A stretch of 26,417 nt of DNA from DATMNI01 sp035570275 (GCA_035570275.1 DATMNI010000075.1:1-26417); one strand, 5' to 3'. Shown: positions 7,819 through 16,346, counted from the stretch's first letter. Notes: generated by a model not told the origin, from the sequence alone. Program-made: numbers and translations.

Positions 7819-10280
7819 ACAAACCAGTTCTCCCTGTACCAGGGGGGCGTGATGAGAATAGGCAGCGACACCCCTTGTTCATTCCATACGCCATCGCTGT
7901 TTGATCCCTGCACTCGAAAAACATATTTGTCGGGATCGAGATTGGTGTAAATAGCCAGACGCTGCTTGCTGCTCACCTCATTCCAGCTGCGATCAAAGCC
8001 CTCGAGCATGTATCGATAACGGTTCTTGTGAGAATTCGCGTAACTCAAAGCCGCGAACTCAAAGGAGAAGACGTTATCCTGGTAGGAGAGAGTCAAGGAA
8101 TCGATGTATGGGATGGCTTTCTTGAGTACCGATTCAGCGCCGATGGGCACGGGTTTGTTGAAGATTTTGAAGCTGGTGATCGATACCGGCGGAACATAGG
8201 AATCGTCTCGGATTCTCTCAGGGAAGAACGCATTAAACCCATTACTGCCGCCAAAAAAGACTTCTCCATCCGGGCCTTGATTACAACCGTCGCTGAACTC
8301 ATTGCTCTGCAACCCGTCAGACACGTCGTAGTTTCTAAACGTTTCCAGCGCGGGATCGAACCGGGATACGCCCTTCTGAGTGCTGAGCCAAAGTCTCCCC
8401 AGCCCATCTTCCTGAATGCAGCGAATCGTGCTGCTCGCCAAGCCCTGGACTTCCGTGAAGCGGGCGAACGTTCCGCTCTGCCGGTTAAACCGGTATAGTC
8501 CGTCGAACGCTCCCACCCACAGTGTTCCAGTACGGTCTTCGTGTATGCTGGTGAGCCCGGCGCCGTTGAGCTTGTGAGGATCACGCGAGTCTGGCGTGTA
8601 ACTCATAAATGTGTTTGTCTTATCGTCGAAACGGATCAACGCGCCGCCAAATGTCCCTAACCACAGCGTCCCGGAACGATCTTCATAAATGGCCCAGATC
8701 CAATTCAGCAAGCTGGCCGGATTAGTTGGAACAGGCCGGTAATTGGTAAACCCGTCCGTCGCGGAATCGAAGCGGCTTAGACCATACTGGCCGCCCACCC
8801 ATACGTGCCGGCTTCGATCCTGATAGATCGTGACGACGTTATCAGAAGCCAAGCTATTAGGATCAACAGGGTTGTGCCGGTAGTGCTTGAATCGCCCAGT
8901 CCGTTCGTCGAACCGGTCAAGACCACTACCCCCGCCACCGACCCATAGATAGCCGGCTGAATCTCTGTAAATAGCGTTGACGTTTGTGCCCGTACCGAGC
9001 GTACTCCCGCCGCCCGGCTTGGGCGTGTACTGAGTGTTTCCGCCCGTTTTCCGATCCAATCGGTTTAGGGCGCGAGGAAAGAAGCCTAACCACAGGACGC
9101 CAGTGGGATCCTGATAGATCGCCTTGACCCTGCCGGGTGAGAGGCTATTCGCGTCGGACGGGCGATGCATGTAATGGACGAACTGTTCCTGCCGGAAATT
9201 GAGAACATTGAGCCCCGCATTCTCCGTTCCCACCCACAGCACGCCACCCCTATCGCGATAGACGGACATGACGGCGTTAGTGTCGAGGCTATCCGGGTTG
9301 CTTTCATCGTGCTGAAACCGGTACGTGAAACGTTGTGTTCGCCGGTCAAAGTAATAGAGACCCTCGCTCGACGGCACCCATAACCCATCCTGTCCATCAG
9401 CGACAAGCTTGCTATTAGCCGAGCCACCGTTAATCGTGGTTGCCAGGACGCCAGCAGCACGGGTGGGAATCGGGTAGTTCGTCAAGCGCTCCGTCTGTAG
9501 ATCGTATTTCAGCAGCCCGATCGTCGCCGAGTTGGCTAGCATCCACAAATTGCCAGCTTCGTCTGCATACAGACTCTCTGCGCTGCGGCCATTCCCAATT
9601 GCAGGAGGGCGAGTAATCTGTCCTGTCGTTTGGTTGAGACGGAACAGACCGCCGTCGCCAACAAACCAGATATTTCCGTGGCTGTCCTCGACAACGTGAT
9701 TGATTCTCCCGACAAACCGGCCATCGCTGTCATCACGATAATGAGTAAACCTTCCGGTCGCCGGATCGAACTTGTCGAGACCGCTGTCTTGGGTGCCAAA
9801 CCAAAGACAACCCCGCCTGTCTCGGGCGATGCGCGTAATGTAAGTACCACCAATACTATTTGGGTTCTTGGGGTCATGAAAATAGCGGGTAAACCGGTCG
9901 CTTAAAGGATCGAATTTATTCACGCCGGTGTTCGTGGAAATCCACAGATAACCGTGATCGTCTTCCACCAGATCTTCAATAAAGTTGGAGCTTAGGCTAC
10001 CAGGGTCGTTCGGGTTGTGCTTGTACACGACGAAGGTGTTACCGTCATAGCGATTGAGGCCGTCTCGGGTCGCAAACCACATGAATCCCCGGCGGTCCTG
10101 CAAAATGGCTGTAACGTATCCTTGAGATAGGCCATCATTGGTCGTGAGATGACTGAATCTGAGATTTCTAACCGGAGCATGGCCATCCTCGGCAGGCACA
10201 TCCGCAACGGCACATGGCGTTTGAATAATGCACAGCAGAATGTACCAACCCACGTGTTTTCTGTCCAGTATCACGATCAC
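7029..10280 (-). CDS. Two-component propeller sensor histidine kinase (kinase B)
   Basis: This 1083-residue hybrid of periplasmic sensor and cytoplasmic kinase starts with a signal-peptide-like segment. About 14 propeller repeats follow (pattern DRxGxLWVGTxxGLxRFD, roughly residues 40-700), consistent with two seven-bladed propellers. A Y_Y_Y domain (about 745-810) and one membrane helix (about 819-838) come next. The HisKA_3 domain has the phospho-His at 866 in RIARELHDTLLQ. The HATPase_c domain has N-box EILRNAFRH (Asn982), G1 DNGKGID (1009-1015) and GHWGLPG. It senses an unknown, perhaps carbohydrate-related, periplasmic signal and phosphorylates a NarL-type regulator. The GTG at 10280 overlaps the stop of the preceding kinase as GTGA. 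The last ~265 residues are nearly the same as in the upstream kinase, whereas the sensor parts differ strongly. Confidence 0.95.
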   Translation of the reverse strand: MIVILDRKHVGWYILLCIIQTPCAVADVPAEDGHAPVRNLRFSHLTTNDGLSQGYVTAILQDRRGFMWFATRDGLNRYDGNTFVVYKHNPNDPGSLSSNFIEDLVEDDHGYLWISTNTGVNKFDPLSDRFTRYFHDPKNPNSIGGTYITRIARDRRGCLWFGTQDSGLDKFDPATGRFTHYRDDSDGRFVGRINHVVEDSHGNIWFVGDGGLFRLNQTTGQITRPPAIGNGRSAESLYADEAGNLWMLANSATIGLLKYDLQTERLTNYPIPTRAAGVLATTINGGSANSKLVADGQDGLWVPSSEGLYYFDRRTQRFTYRFQHDESNPDSLDTNAVMSVYRDRGGVLWVGTENAGLNVLNFRQEQFVHYMHRPSDANSLSPGRVKAIYQDPTGVLWLGFFPRALNRLDRKTGGNTQYTPKPGGGSTLGTGTNVNAIYRDSAGYLWVGGGGSGLDRFDERTGRFKHYRHNPVDPNSLASDNVVTIYQDRSRHVWVGGQYGLSRFDSATDGFTNYRPVPTNPASLLNWIWAIYEDRSGTLWLGTFGGALIRFDDKTNTFMSYTPDSRDPHKLNGAGLTSIHEDRTGTLWVGAFDGLYRFNRQSGTFARFTEVQGLASSTIRCIQEDGLGRLWLSTQKGVSRFDPALETFRNYDVSDGLQSNEFSDGCNQGPDGEVFFGGSNGFNAFFPERIRDDSYVPPVSITSFKIFNKPVPIGAESVLKKAIPYIDSLTLSYQDNVFSFEFAALSYANSHKNRYRYMLEGFDRSWNEVSSKQRLAIYTNLDPDKYVFRVQGSNSDGVWNEQGVSLPILITPPWYRENWFVVLCAAVFLAMLWAAYRFRVRQLHHEFNMRLEGGVEERMRIARELHDTLLQSFQGLMFSFQAVRNLLPERTEEAVRTLDHAIHEGDEAIAEGRDAIQGLRADSALESNLEHLLTAEGKELAKSARAEREPPAFQVTLEGAPQPLSPLLQDEVYRIAREILRNAFRHSHASRVEAEVAYDSRFLRLRIRDNGKGIDRKVLEQGARQGHWGLPGVRERAKRIGAQVKLWSEPGAGTEAELTVPARIAYRTVHRRQRLRLFRRNKV

Positions 10281-11066
10281 ACCTTGTTCCTACGAAACAG
10301 CCGCAATCGCTGCCGGCGATGGACTGTTCGGTAAGCAATTCGGGCGGGAACAGTCAGTTCCGCTTCCGTGCCCGCGCCTGGTTCGCTCCAGAGTTTTACC
10401 TGAGCCCCGATTCGCTTCGCGCGCTCGCGGAGGCCCGGCAATCCCCAGTGCCCCTGGCGGGCTCCTTGCTCGAGGACCTTGCGGTCGATGCCCTTTCCAT
10501 CATCGCGGATCCGCAACCGGAGGAATCGGCGGTCGTAGGAGATCTCGGCCTCGATGCGGCTGGCGTGCGCGTGGCGGAAGGCGTTCCGCAGGATCTCTCG
10601 CGCCATCCGGTAGACCTCGTCCTGAAGGAGCGGCGACAAGGGCTGCGGCGCTCCTTCCAAGGTGACCTGGAATGCCGGCGGTTCGCCCTCCGCACTGGAG
10701 GATTTCGCGAGTTCCTTTCCTGCGGCCCTTAGCAGCTCTTCCAGATTGCTCTCCAGCGCCGGGTTGTCCCGCAGGCCTTGAATGGCATCCCTGCCTTCGG
10801 CGATGGCTTCGTCACCCTCGCGGATGGCCTGGTCGAGCGTGCCGACAGCGTCGTCGGTGCGCTCCGGAAGCAGGTTGCGCACCGCCTGAAACGAGAACAT
10901 CAGCCCCTGAAAGCTCTGCAACAGCGTGTCGTGCAGTTCGCGTGCGATGCGCGTGCGCTCTTCTAATCGCCCCTCCAGGCGCATGTTGAACTGCCGGTGC
11001 AGTTGCCGGACACGGAACTGATAGGCCGCCCACAGGAACGCCAGAAAAACAGCCGCGCAGAGGGCG
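10277..11066 (-). repeat. Copy 2 of the ~790-bp direct repeat (kinase transmitter region)
   Basis: This is the 3' end of kinase A, the counterpart of 7029-7818. The repeat includes the AGGAACAAGGTGT stretch at the gene end, which supplies the Shine-Dalgarno-like AGGA for the next gene. The duplication therefore also copied the translational-coupling element. Confidence 0.9.
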
Positions 11067-13309
11067 CGAAATCCATTCGTCTGGTAGAACGCCGGCTCGA
11101 TGGAGAATTCCAGCGAGTCGCCGTTCTCGTTCCACAGTCCGCTGTTGTTGCAGGCGATTACGCGGAAGCGGTAATGGCGCGGAGGAAGGTTCGTGTACGC
11201 CGCCTGGCGGTCATTGATCACTTCGTTCCAATCCTGATCCTGGCCCTCCAGCCTGTACTTGAAGTGAACCTTCTCCGGTGCGGCGAGGCTGAGAGCAGTG
11301 TAGTCGATCTGCAAATCGCGGACCTGCGGTGGTAGATGCAGATTCGAATCTGCCGCGCCGGTTAAGTTCTGCCAATAGATTTTGTGGTTGGCAGTGATTT
11401 GCTCGATGCGCACCGGCGCCGGGACAGTGTTAACAGGGAGGTGATGGGGATCGACGACTTGGACGCCGTCTCCGGTCACGTACCACAGCTTGCCATCGGT
11501 GGACTTCACGACGCGAGGACCGTGGCCGGTCGCGACGCCGGAGCGGAGCCTGACGCCGTCCGACGTATCCCAAACCGTCATCTCAACCCTACGCTTCGGG
11601 TCGGCGATCCACGCGTCCAGTTCGGTTCGCATGATGCGCACCAAGCCGCAGGCCGCGTACAACCAGAACGAACCATCGTCGTCCTCTATCGTCCAGTGAA
11701 TTTTGTCGCAGGGCAGTCCATTCCTGCTTGTGAGCGTAACGATGTGGCCGTCTTTGAGCCGGCTGACACCGCCCCCCTCCGTTGCAGCCCACAGCGTCCC
11801 CTCCCTATCGAGTTGAAGACCGGCGACGTCGCCCTCGGCCAGCCCATTGCCGGTTGTGTACGACGGGCGCAGTTGGCGATCCTTGAAATACGAGACGCCG
11901 CCGTCCCGGAATCCAAGCCAAAATCCGGCTTGCTCACGATCAGCGGCGATCACTGAAGCATTTTCGTGGCGCCCCAACGCTGACCAGGGGATCTGCTCGA
12001 CCAAACGTCCCTCCCGCAAGTGCCAGAGACTGTGATCCTCTGAAAGCCAGAGGTTACCCGCCTTGTCCCCAGCGATGAAATGAATTTCTCCGCTACCTAC
12101 GCCAGTTACACGAACAAACCTGCCGTCCTGGAAATATGCAAGTCCGTGAGGCGTGGACGCCCAGATTCGCCCACCATCATCCTGATATAGAGACTGCAGC
12201 ATGTCATCGGGAAGCCCAGTTGCCTTACGGAAGACTGTAGTCTGTCCATTCTTCCACCTAGTCAGACCACGTTGAGCACCAATCCAAACGCTCCCATCCG
12301 TTGCTGAGACCACGGACTGAGTAGCATTGCTGGACAAACCCTCTTTCTCGGAAATAGTCGTGAAGGGGAGTTCTCGAAACCGGTCGAGTCCTCCACTGGT
12401 GGCAGCCCAGACGTTGCCTTCACGGTCCTCGAAAAGCCTGAAGATGACATCGCCTGAGAGGCCATCCGATCGCGAGAAAGTGTCTGTCCGGCCATGATGT
12501 ACATGGATGATGCCCCGATCCACCGTTCCGATCCAGAGGGCTCCATCGCGGTCCCGGAGCAGTTTATTCGGATGGACTGCGCCGGGTATCGGATACTCCT
12601 TGAGATTCTCTCCGGCGAGTTGTGTGAGTCCTACTTCGTGCATGGAGATCAGCAGCCGCCCGTCATCGGCTGTTTTCAAATCATTGATCTCCGCTGGCGG
12701 TGTCACATATCGTTTTGGAGGACTGGGTTTCCATCGCCAAAGCCCGGACTGGGCACCGGCCCAGAGAGTGCCTGAGTTGTCCTCATACAGTGAAAACACG
12801 CCTCTGCCGAAGATGGCATCCCCCCCGTAGCACTGGGTGCTGCCGCTTCGCATGGCGCAGAGCCGGCCCGCGGGGCTTGCCAGTGTGCCCGCCCACACCG
12901 TCCCCTCTTTGTCCTGGAGCAGCGACGTGACAAATTGTCCGTTCAAATCCGGGCGCGGGGTCAGCCTGGCGCCACTCCAGGTTACAAGGCCGGCAAACGT
13001 TCCAATCCAAAGCGCGCCATCGTGCGCGGCAAGTAGCGCGTAGACGTCTGTGCCAGGGAGATGCTGACCCGCAGGTGGTTCCCAGCGGACACTGCGAACG
13101 CCATCGAAGCGGAACAAGCCGAATTCCGTGCCGAGCCAGAGATACCCATCGGGCGTCTGGGCAATCGTGTAAATGGCCCCCTTAAAGAACCCGTCCCGGA
13201 CGGTCCACGCGTTGTGCGCGTACTGGCTGATGTCGAGTGAGGGATTCAACGCGAAGCCGCAACCGCAGCCTGCCACGAGAACGCCGAGCACGATGGCAAC
13301 TCGTCGCAC
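10277..13309 (-). CDS. Two-component propeller sensor histidine kinase (kinase A), first gene of the operon
   Basis: This kinase of about 1010 residues has a signal-peptide-like start (RRVAIVLGVLVAGCGCGFA), many propeller blades (YLWLGTEFGLFRFDG, ALWIGTFAGLVTW, SVWIGAQRGLTRWKNG and others), and a Y_Y_Y domain with KYRLEGQDQDWNEV and RFRVIACNNSGLWN. One membrane helix follows, then HisKA_3 (RIARELHDTLLQ, His about 793) and HATPase_c (EILRNAFRH, DDGKGID, GHWGLPG). The frame stays open to a GTG at 13354, giving 1025 residues. I prefer the GTG at 13309 because AGGAGAG sits 6 nt upstream (13316-13322). A GATAAT at 13367-13372 would also leave the outer start almost without a leader. It overlaps kinase B by 4 nt (GTGA). 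It has no regulator of its own; both kinases probably use the one at 6391. Confidence 0.93.
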   Translation of the reverse strand: MRRVAIVLGVLVAGCGCGFALNPSLDISQYAHNAWTVRDGFFKGAIYTIAQTPDGYLWLGTEFGLFRFDGVRSVRWEPPAGQHLPGTDVYALLAAHDGALWIGTFAGLVTWSGARLTPRPDLNGQFVTSLLQDKEGTVWAGTLASPAGRLCAMRSGSTQCYGGDAIFGRGVFSLYEDNSGTLWAGAQSGLWRWKPSPPKRYVTPPAEINDLKTADDGRLLISMHEVGLTQLAGENLKEYPIPGAVHPNKLLRDRDGALWIGTVDRGIIHVHHGRTDTFSRSDGLSGDVIFRLFEDREGNVWAATSGGLDRFRELPFTTISEKEGLSSNATQSVVSATDGSVWIGAQRGLTRWKNGQTTVFRKATGLPDDMLQSLYQDDGGRIWASTPHGLAYFQDGRFVRVTGVGSGEIHFIAGDKAGNLWLSEDHSLWHLREGRLVEQIPWSALGRHENASVIAADREQAGFWLGFRDGGVSYFKDRQLRPSYTTGNGLAEGDVAGLQLDREGTLWAATEGGGVSRLKDGHIVTLTSRNGLPCDKIHWTIEDDDGSFWLYAACGLVRIMRTELDAWIADPKRRVEMTVWDTSDGVRLRSGVATGHGPRVVKSTDGKLWYVTGDGVQVVDPHHLPVNTVPAPVRIEQITANHKIYWQNLTGAADSNLHLPPQVRDLQIDYTALSLAAPEKVHFKYRLEGQDQDWNEVINDRQAAYTNLPPRHYRFRVIACNNSGLWNENGDSLEFSIEPAFYQTNGFRALCAAVFLAFLWAAYQFRVRQLHRQFNMRLEGRLEERTRIARELHDTLLQSFQGLMFSFQAVRNLLPERTDDAVGTLDQAIREGDEAIAEGRDAIQGLRDNPALESNLEELLRAAGKELAKSSSAEGEPPAFQVTLEGAPQPLSPLLQDEVYRMAREILRNAFRHAHASRIEAEISYDRRFLRLRIRDDGKGIDRKVLEQGARQGHWGLPGLRERAKRIGAQVKLWSEPGAGTEAELTVPARIAYRTVHRRQRLRLFRRNKV

Positions 13310-13516
13310 TACCAGCTCTCCTGATGTGTTGCGTGCCTGCTCATGGCGTGTCACACCTTTTCAATGATTATCTGACCATACTAACGCTTCCACTGCATCC
13401 GTTCCCCCAATTCGGACGGGCGCGTAATCCAACCCCTCCCTGCCATTCCCATTGACGGTTTGCTGTGGCAGCAGTCGACGTCGAGGCTGTACCAACGGAC
13501 CCGTATCGCCGCTGGC

Positions 13517-13699
13517 GACTTGCCGGATCGAGTTCGCGTTAGCGACGACGAAATCGGCATCGAGCCTGCCGTACTCCCTCGCGAAGTGCGCGCCGGGCAT
13601 TGGGGACTGCAAGCCATGCCCGAGCGCCCCCGACACATCAACGGGCAATTGGAGGTGTGGAGCGAGAGCGGCGTGGGCACGGAAGCACGCGTGGTCGAC
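13517..13699 (+). pseudogene. Decayed C-terminal fragment of a histidine kinase
   Basis: An open frame encodes about 60 residues recognisable as the end of a HATPase_c domain: DRVRVSDDEIGIEPAVL, then RAGHWGLQAMPERPRHINGQLEVWSESGVGTEARV. It parallels the intact kinases (RLRIRDDGKGID, GHWGLPGxRERAxxIGA, LWSEPGAGTEAEL). The G1 box has lost a glycine (DDEIGIE for DDGxGID) and no start, histidine box or N-box is present. It lies on the strand opposite the kinase operon, just beyond its 5' end, and is read as a remnant of another copy. The boundaries are approximate. Confidence 0.65.
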
Positions 13700-13765
13700 C
13701 TTGCTCATCCGAAAGACTGCTGTGCCGAACGAAATGACGCGGTACCTGCCGATTTCGCAGTGGAC

Positions 13766-14059
13766 TCACCGGGAACAGCGCCGCTTGCCCAAGCCCGCGG
13801 ATTGGATCTCATCGACGATGTAGGCACTATAAATACCGTTCGCGGTCAGTTTAACGCCTTCTGCGGCAAGCCGGCGAAGCATGGTACGCCCACGTTCGTC
13901 GATGGTAGAGACCTGGCGCAGGTGAAGAAGAACCGGTTTTCCCCGTGAAAGCGCCTGCATACAGCATGTGTGGACGGGCTCGATGTCCTCGCCGGAGAGT
14001 GTGCCATCTACCGTGATCGTCGTGCTCGTCGGTTCGTCTGCGGTCATTATCCGGACCAT
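13766..14059 (-). CDS. Stand-alone STAS-domain protein
   Basis: The 97 residues make one STAS-like fold: strand ITVDGTLSGEDI, helix, strand PVLLHLRQVSTIDERGRTMLRRLAAEGVKLTANG, then a C-terminal helix. The segment LRQVSTIDERGRTML matches the anti-anti-sigma core (LxxVxxIDxxG). The residue after Ile-Asp is Glu where SpoIIAA-type proteins carry the phosphorylated Ser, so classical kinase control is doubtful. A role in partner binding or regulation in the cytoplasm is the most that can be said. The frame has ATGs at 14059 and 14047; the first has GAGG upstream. No anti-sigma kinase lies next to it. Confidence 0.75.
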   Translation of the reverse strand: MVRIMTADEPTSTTITVDGTLSGEDIEPVHTCCMQALSRGKPVLLHLRQVSTIDERGRTMLRRLAAEGVKLTANGIYSAYIVDEIQSAGLGKRRCSR

Positions 14060-14511
14060 CTCCCATTACCTCTCCAGGGCTCGATCTTGCAGGTTGGGAA
14101 CCAAACCGAATAATGCCTCGATCACTCAAGTTCGTTTGCACTTGTGGTACATCGACTGCGCCTGGAGTGCGCCGCCGCCGGCAACGGGTCACCTCCTGCC
14201 GCGGCAAATGCCGAAGTCCCTGTTGTGGGGGTTGACCAAGTGGAGGTCGAGCGCGCGGTGATGCGAACCCACCGGCGAAGGGGGCCCGGCGCGAGTTCCT
14301 TCCTTCGCATCTTTTGCGACGCGTCTTGGTCGATGTGCCGAAGGACGGCAGATGCCGTGGCGCGTGCCGCCACTAAGTCACCTTCACGCGCCCAAACCCG
14401 CCAGAACAAGCGGTGAGAAACTTGGCAGGCGCCGTGCTTAATGTAGAACCCGAACCGAACAATCGCAGGCGTCCAAGGATGCCCTTCGCTATCGAGAAAG
14501 AGAGGCTGGTT
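14060..14511. other. Region without a recognisable gene
   Basis: About 450 bases lie between the divergent STAS and DksA/TraR genes. Open frames on both strands are low-complexity (Arg/Ser/Pro/Ala-rich) and look like GC-rich noise. The region presumably holds the two divergent promoters, but I see no convincing -35/-10 pair. Confidence 0.4.
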
Positions 14512-14883
14512 GTGAATCGAGCTGACGCAAGCAAATACAGAATGTTACTGATCGCCAAGCGCGCGGAGATCGCCGATACGGCGCCCCAGCGTGAGGACCT
14601 ATGGATTGTCCAATCCAACGAACAGATCGAGACCGTGCAACTCGCCGGTCAACGGGAATTTGCTGCTCGCACCCTGGAACGCGAGGCGAAGAGTCTGATG
14701 CAGATCGGAGCGGCGCTAAAGCGCATCCAAGATGGCGAGTTTGGAATTTGCCTCGACTGCGAAGAGCCGATCTCTCCGAAACGTCTGGTCGCAGTGCCCT
14801 GGGCTGGATATTGTCTGCACTGCCAGGAAATGCGCGACGCTGAAGACGCGAGCGATACGTTCCAGCGGAAGGCGGCCGCATAA
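14512..14883 (+). CDS. DksA/TraR-type C4 zinc-finger protein
   Basis: This protein of about 123 residues begins MNRADASKYRMLLIAKRAEI. An N-terminal coiled-coil helix pair (about 5-75) precedes a four-cysteine zinc finger, CLDC followed by CLHC about 17 residues later, with the DksA-family signature EEPISPKRLVAVPWAGYC. DksA/TraR proteins insert their coiled coil into the secondary channel of RNA polymerase and alter promoter response. This short form, common in Acidobacteria, is of unknown specificity. The GTG at 14512 has AGAGAGG about 7 nt upstream and gives the family-like N-terminus. The frame also stays open to ATG 14479 and GTG 14413, which are less likely. Confidence 0.85.
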   Translation: MNRADASKYRMLLIAKRAEIADTAPQREDLWIVQSNEQIETVQLAGQREFAARTLEREAKSLMQIGAALKRIQDGEFGICLDCEEPISPKRLVAVPWAGYCLHCQEMRDAEDASDTFQRKAAA

Positions 14884-14900
14884 GTAGCCTCCGCGAACCC

Positions 14901-15070
14901 CTCTAAGCCCCGCCGATTGAATCGGAACGTGAACTCGTCCATGTAGTAGTCGAGATGCTTATGGCTGACTGCGCCCTGATGGGTTCCCATGAGCCAGCGT
15001 TTGAGGAGAGCGATCACACGGTGAACCCGCGGCATCAATTCCGATGGAGTCTTCTTCTTGCCCCTCAGGA
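14901..15070 (-). mobile_element. IS1595-type transposase remnant (3' part)
   Basis: About 55 codons read LRGKKKTPSELMPRVHRVI, then LLKRWLMGTHQGAVSHKH and YYMDEFTFRFNRR. This is the characteristic end of the DDE domain of IS1595-family transposases (LLKRWLLGTHQGAV, YLDEFTFRFNRR). Normal transposases continue past FNRR and have several hundred residues before it. Here the similarity starts and stops abruptly and no terminal inverted repeats are visible. It is a dead fragment tail-to-tail with the DksA/TraR gene. Confidence 0.7.
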
Positions 15071-15764
15071 TAGTGGACGTCGTCACGGAGGCGCGATTCT
15101 CCGATTCGGCCTTGACGGCAAATATATCTGCCGTCTTGCTGTGTCCGGGGATACACAGCAGCCGCCGGCCCGCCGCGCACGGACCGGCACCCCTGGTCAT
15201 CGACCGGTCTCTATTGACTCTTGTCGCCATTCATCATTTCGCGGTTAAGTCTTTTTCGCTGGCCCAAGGGCTAATCAGAATAACAGACCTGATTTCGATT
15301 TGCCTCCCTGTTTGGTCTCCCTACTTCCATGGGAAAATAGGGGCTTTAGGGGGACCAACGCTTCCCGGGGAGAGGGCAGCGTAGCGGAGCATGTAACTTC
15401 GAACCAGTAGGCCGGGGGTTCGAGTCCCTCCGGGCGCACCATCTAACACCAATCTAATCAGTTAATTACAGTTGATTCGGCGGACGCTATCAGTAATGCA
15501 TTTTCCGCCTTGTGCCAACGCCGCCACGGCCGGCCCAAACTCAATCTCGCGTCCGCCAAGATCCGCGCCTTCGACTTCCAGTCCATCCATCGGCTTCAGG
15601 TTGCCGTCTACAGGATGGGAGTAGTCATCCCCACGCCGCTGGATTCACTTCGGTATCGATTGGACGGGCGGCCCGCCGAAGGGTCGTGATTCCGTGGACA
15701 AGTCCCTGACCCACCCGGCGTCCTAGCACGTCCGCCGCCTCTTTGAGCTTCCCCCAGAGCATCT
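15071..15764. other. Region without an intact gene
   Basis: The stretch holds a tRNA-Arg 3' fragment at 15386-15441 but no gene I can support. A frame around 15500-15690 is open on the plus strand with no recognisable motif. Together with the transposase remnant on one side and the frameshifted gene on the other, it looks like a scar zone. Confidence 0.4.
15386..15441 (+). pseudogene. 3' fragment of tRNA-Arg (TCG anticodon), CCA encoded
   Basis: The segment ending at 15441 carries a complete T arm (GGGGG-TTCGAGT-CCCTC), the 3' acceptor strand CGGGCGC, discriminator A and encoded CCA. Upstream, CTTCGAA with flanking bases matches the anticodon loop of tRNA-Arg(TCG), but the stem around it is broken. 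The D arm is shortened, and the expected 5' acceptor strand GCGCCCG is absent: the 77-nt position begins CCGGGGA. It cannot fold into a full tRNA. Such 3' tRNA halves are often left by integrases that target tRNA genes, but no integrase lies in the window. Confidence 0.6.
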
Positions 15765-15789
15765 AAAAAGTCTCTGGCAGAACCAGAGA
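15765..15789 (-). terminator. Rho-independent terminator, minus strand
   Basis: On the minus strand, TCTCTGG-TTCTG-CCAGAGA forms a perfect 7-bp stem with a 5-nt loop, directly followed by CTTTTT. It would end transcripts coming from the S41 protease gene (stop at 16347), the only minus-strand gene upstream. Such a transcript would run antisense through the pseudogene at 15807. Confidence 0.55.
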
Positions 15790-15806
15790 GCGTGGAGCCG
15801 GTTCAA

Positions 15807-16320
15807 ATGTCACCCGAAGAAATTCGGAATAAAGCAGAGAGGTTTCAAATTCAAAAGAGGATTCGCAATCGCAATCTCCGCGAGTAATCGGGGGGCGGTC
15901 TTTGTCTTTGGCGCGTTCGGCTACGAACTGTGGCGATTCCCTAAGATCCGTTTGGGGGCCGGCCTCATTCTGGCCGCCACGGTCTATATGGTTTACCGGC
16001 TTCACGCCAGAGGCGGAGCGAAAACCGTGCCGGCGTCAATGGCGCACGATACATGCTTCGAGTTTCATCGGCGGAAATTGGAACGCCAGCGCGATCTGTT
16101 GCGCGACATCTGGAAATGGTACCTTCTGCCGTTTGTGCCCGGCCGGCTCGCCTTCATTTGGAGTGCCGCTATTGCATCTGCCTTCCGGACAAATGGCTCC
16201 GCGTGCTGCCCTTCGTTCTGTTGTGCACCGGGTTCTTTTACGCGGTCTGGGATTGAACCAGCGCGCCGCCGATTCGCGAAACCCGCGGGAGGCGGATTAC
16301 CAATCCGCCGGACCCAGAGG
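15807..16320 (+). pseudogene. Frameshifted gene for a small membrane protein (hypothetical acidobacterial family)
   Basis: Pieces of one protein are spread over three frames. ATG 15807 gives MSPEEIRNKAERFQIQKRIRNRNLRE and stops at 15885. Another frame continues from about 15889 with VFVFGAFGYELWRFPKI, a hydrophobic segment, YMVYRLHARGGAKTVP, then FEFHRRKLERQRDLLRDIWKWYLLPFVPG. A further frame gives KWLRVLPFVLLCTGFFYAVWD, and the tail LNQRAADSRNPREA returns in the third. The order (charged N-terminus, helix, linker, paired helices, charged C-terminus) is coherent, so this was one gene of about 165 codons now broken by at least two or three indels. I recall similar hypothetical proteins in Acidobacteria but cannot name a function. 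Confidence 0.6.
16291..16309. repeat. Strong hairpin downstream of the S41 protease gene
   Basis: GGCGGATT (16291-16298), loop ACC, AATCCGCC (16302-16309): a perfect 8-bp stem with a 3-nt loop, 38 nt past the protease stop codon. No T-run follows on the minus strand, so it may stabilise the mRNA 3' end rather than terminate. The better terminator is at 15765-15789. Confidence 0.45.
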
Positions 16321-16346
16321 GTGCCCCTGGCAACCTGCCCGACAAG

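Noticed and set aside
14122..14409. Open frames on both strands between the STAS and DksA/TraR genes
   Set aside because: The composition is low-complexity, there is no motif and no ribosome-binding site.
15365..15441. A complete functional tRNA-Arg gene
   Set aside because: The 5' acceptor strand and a proper D arm and anticodon stem are absent. Only the 3' half can fold.
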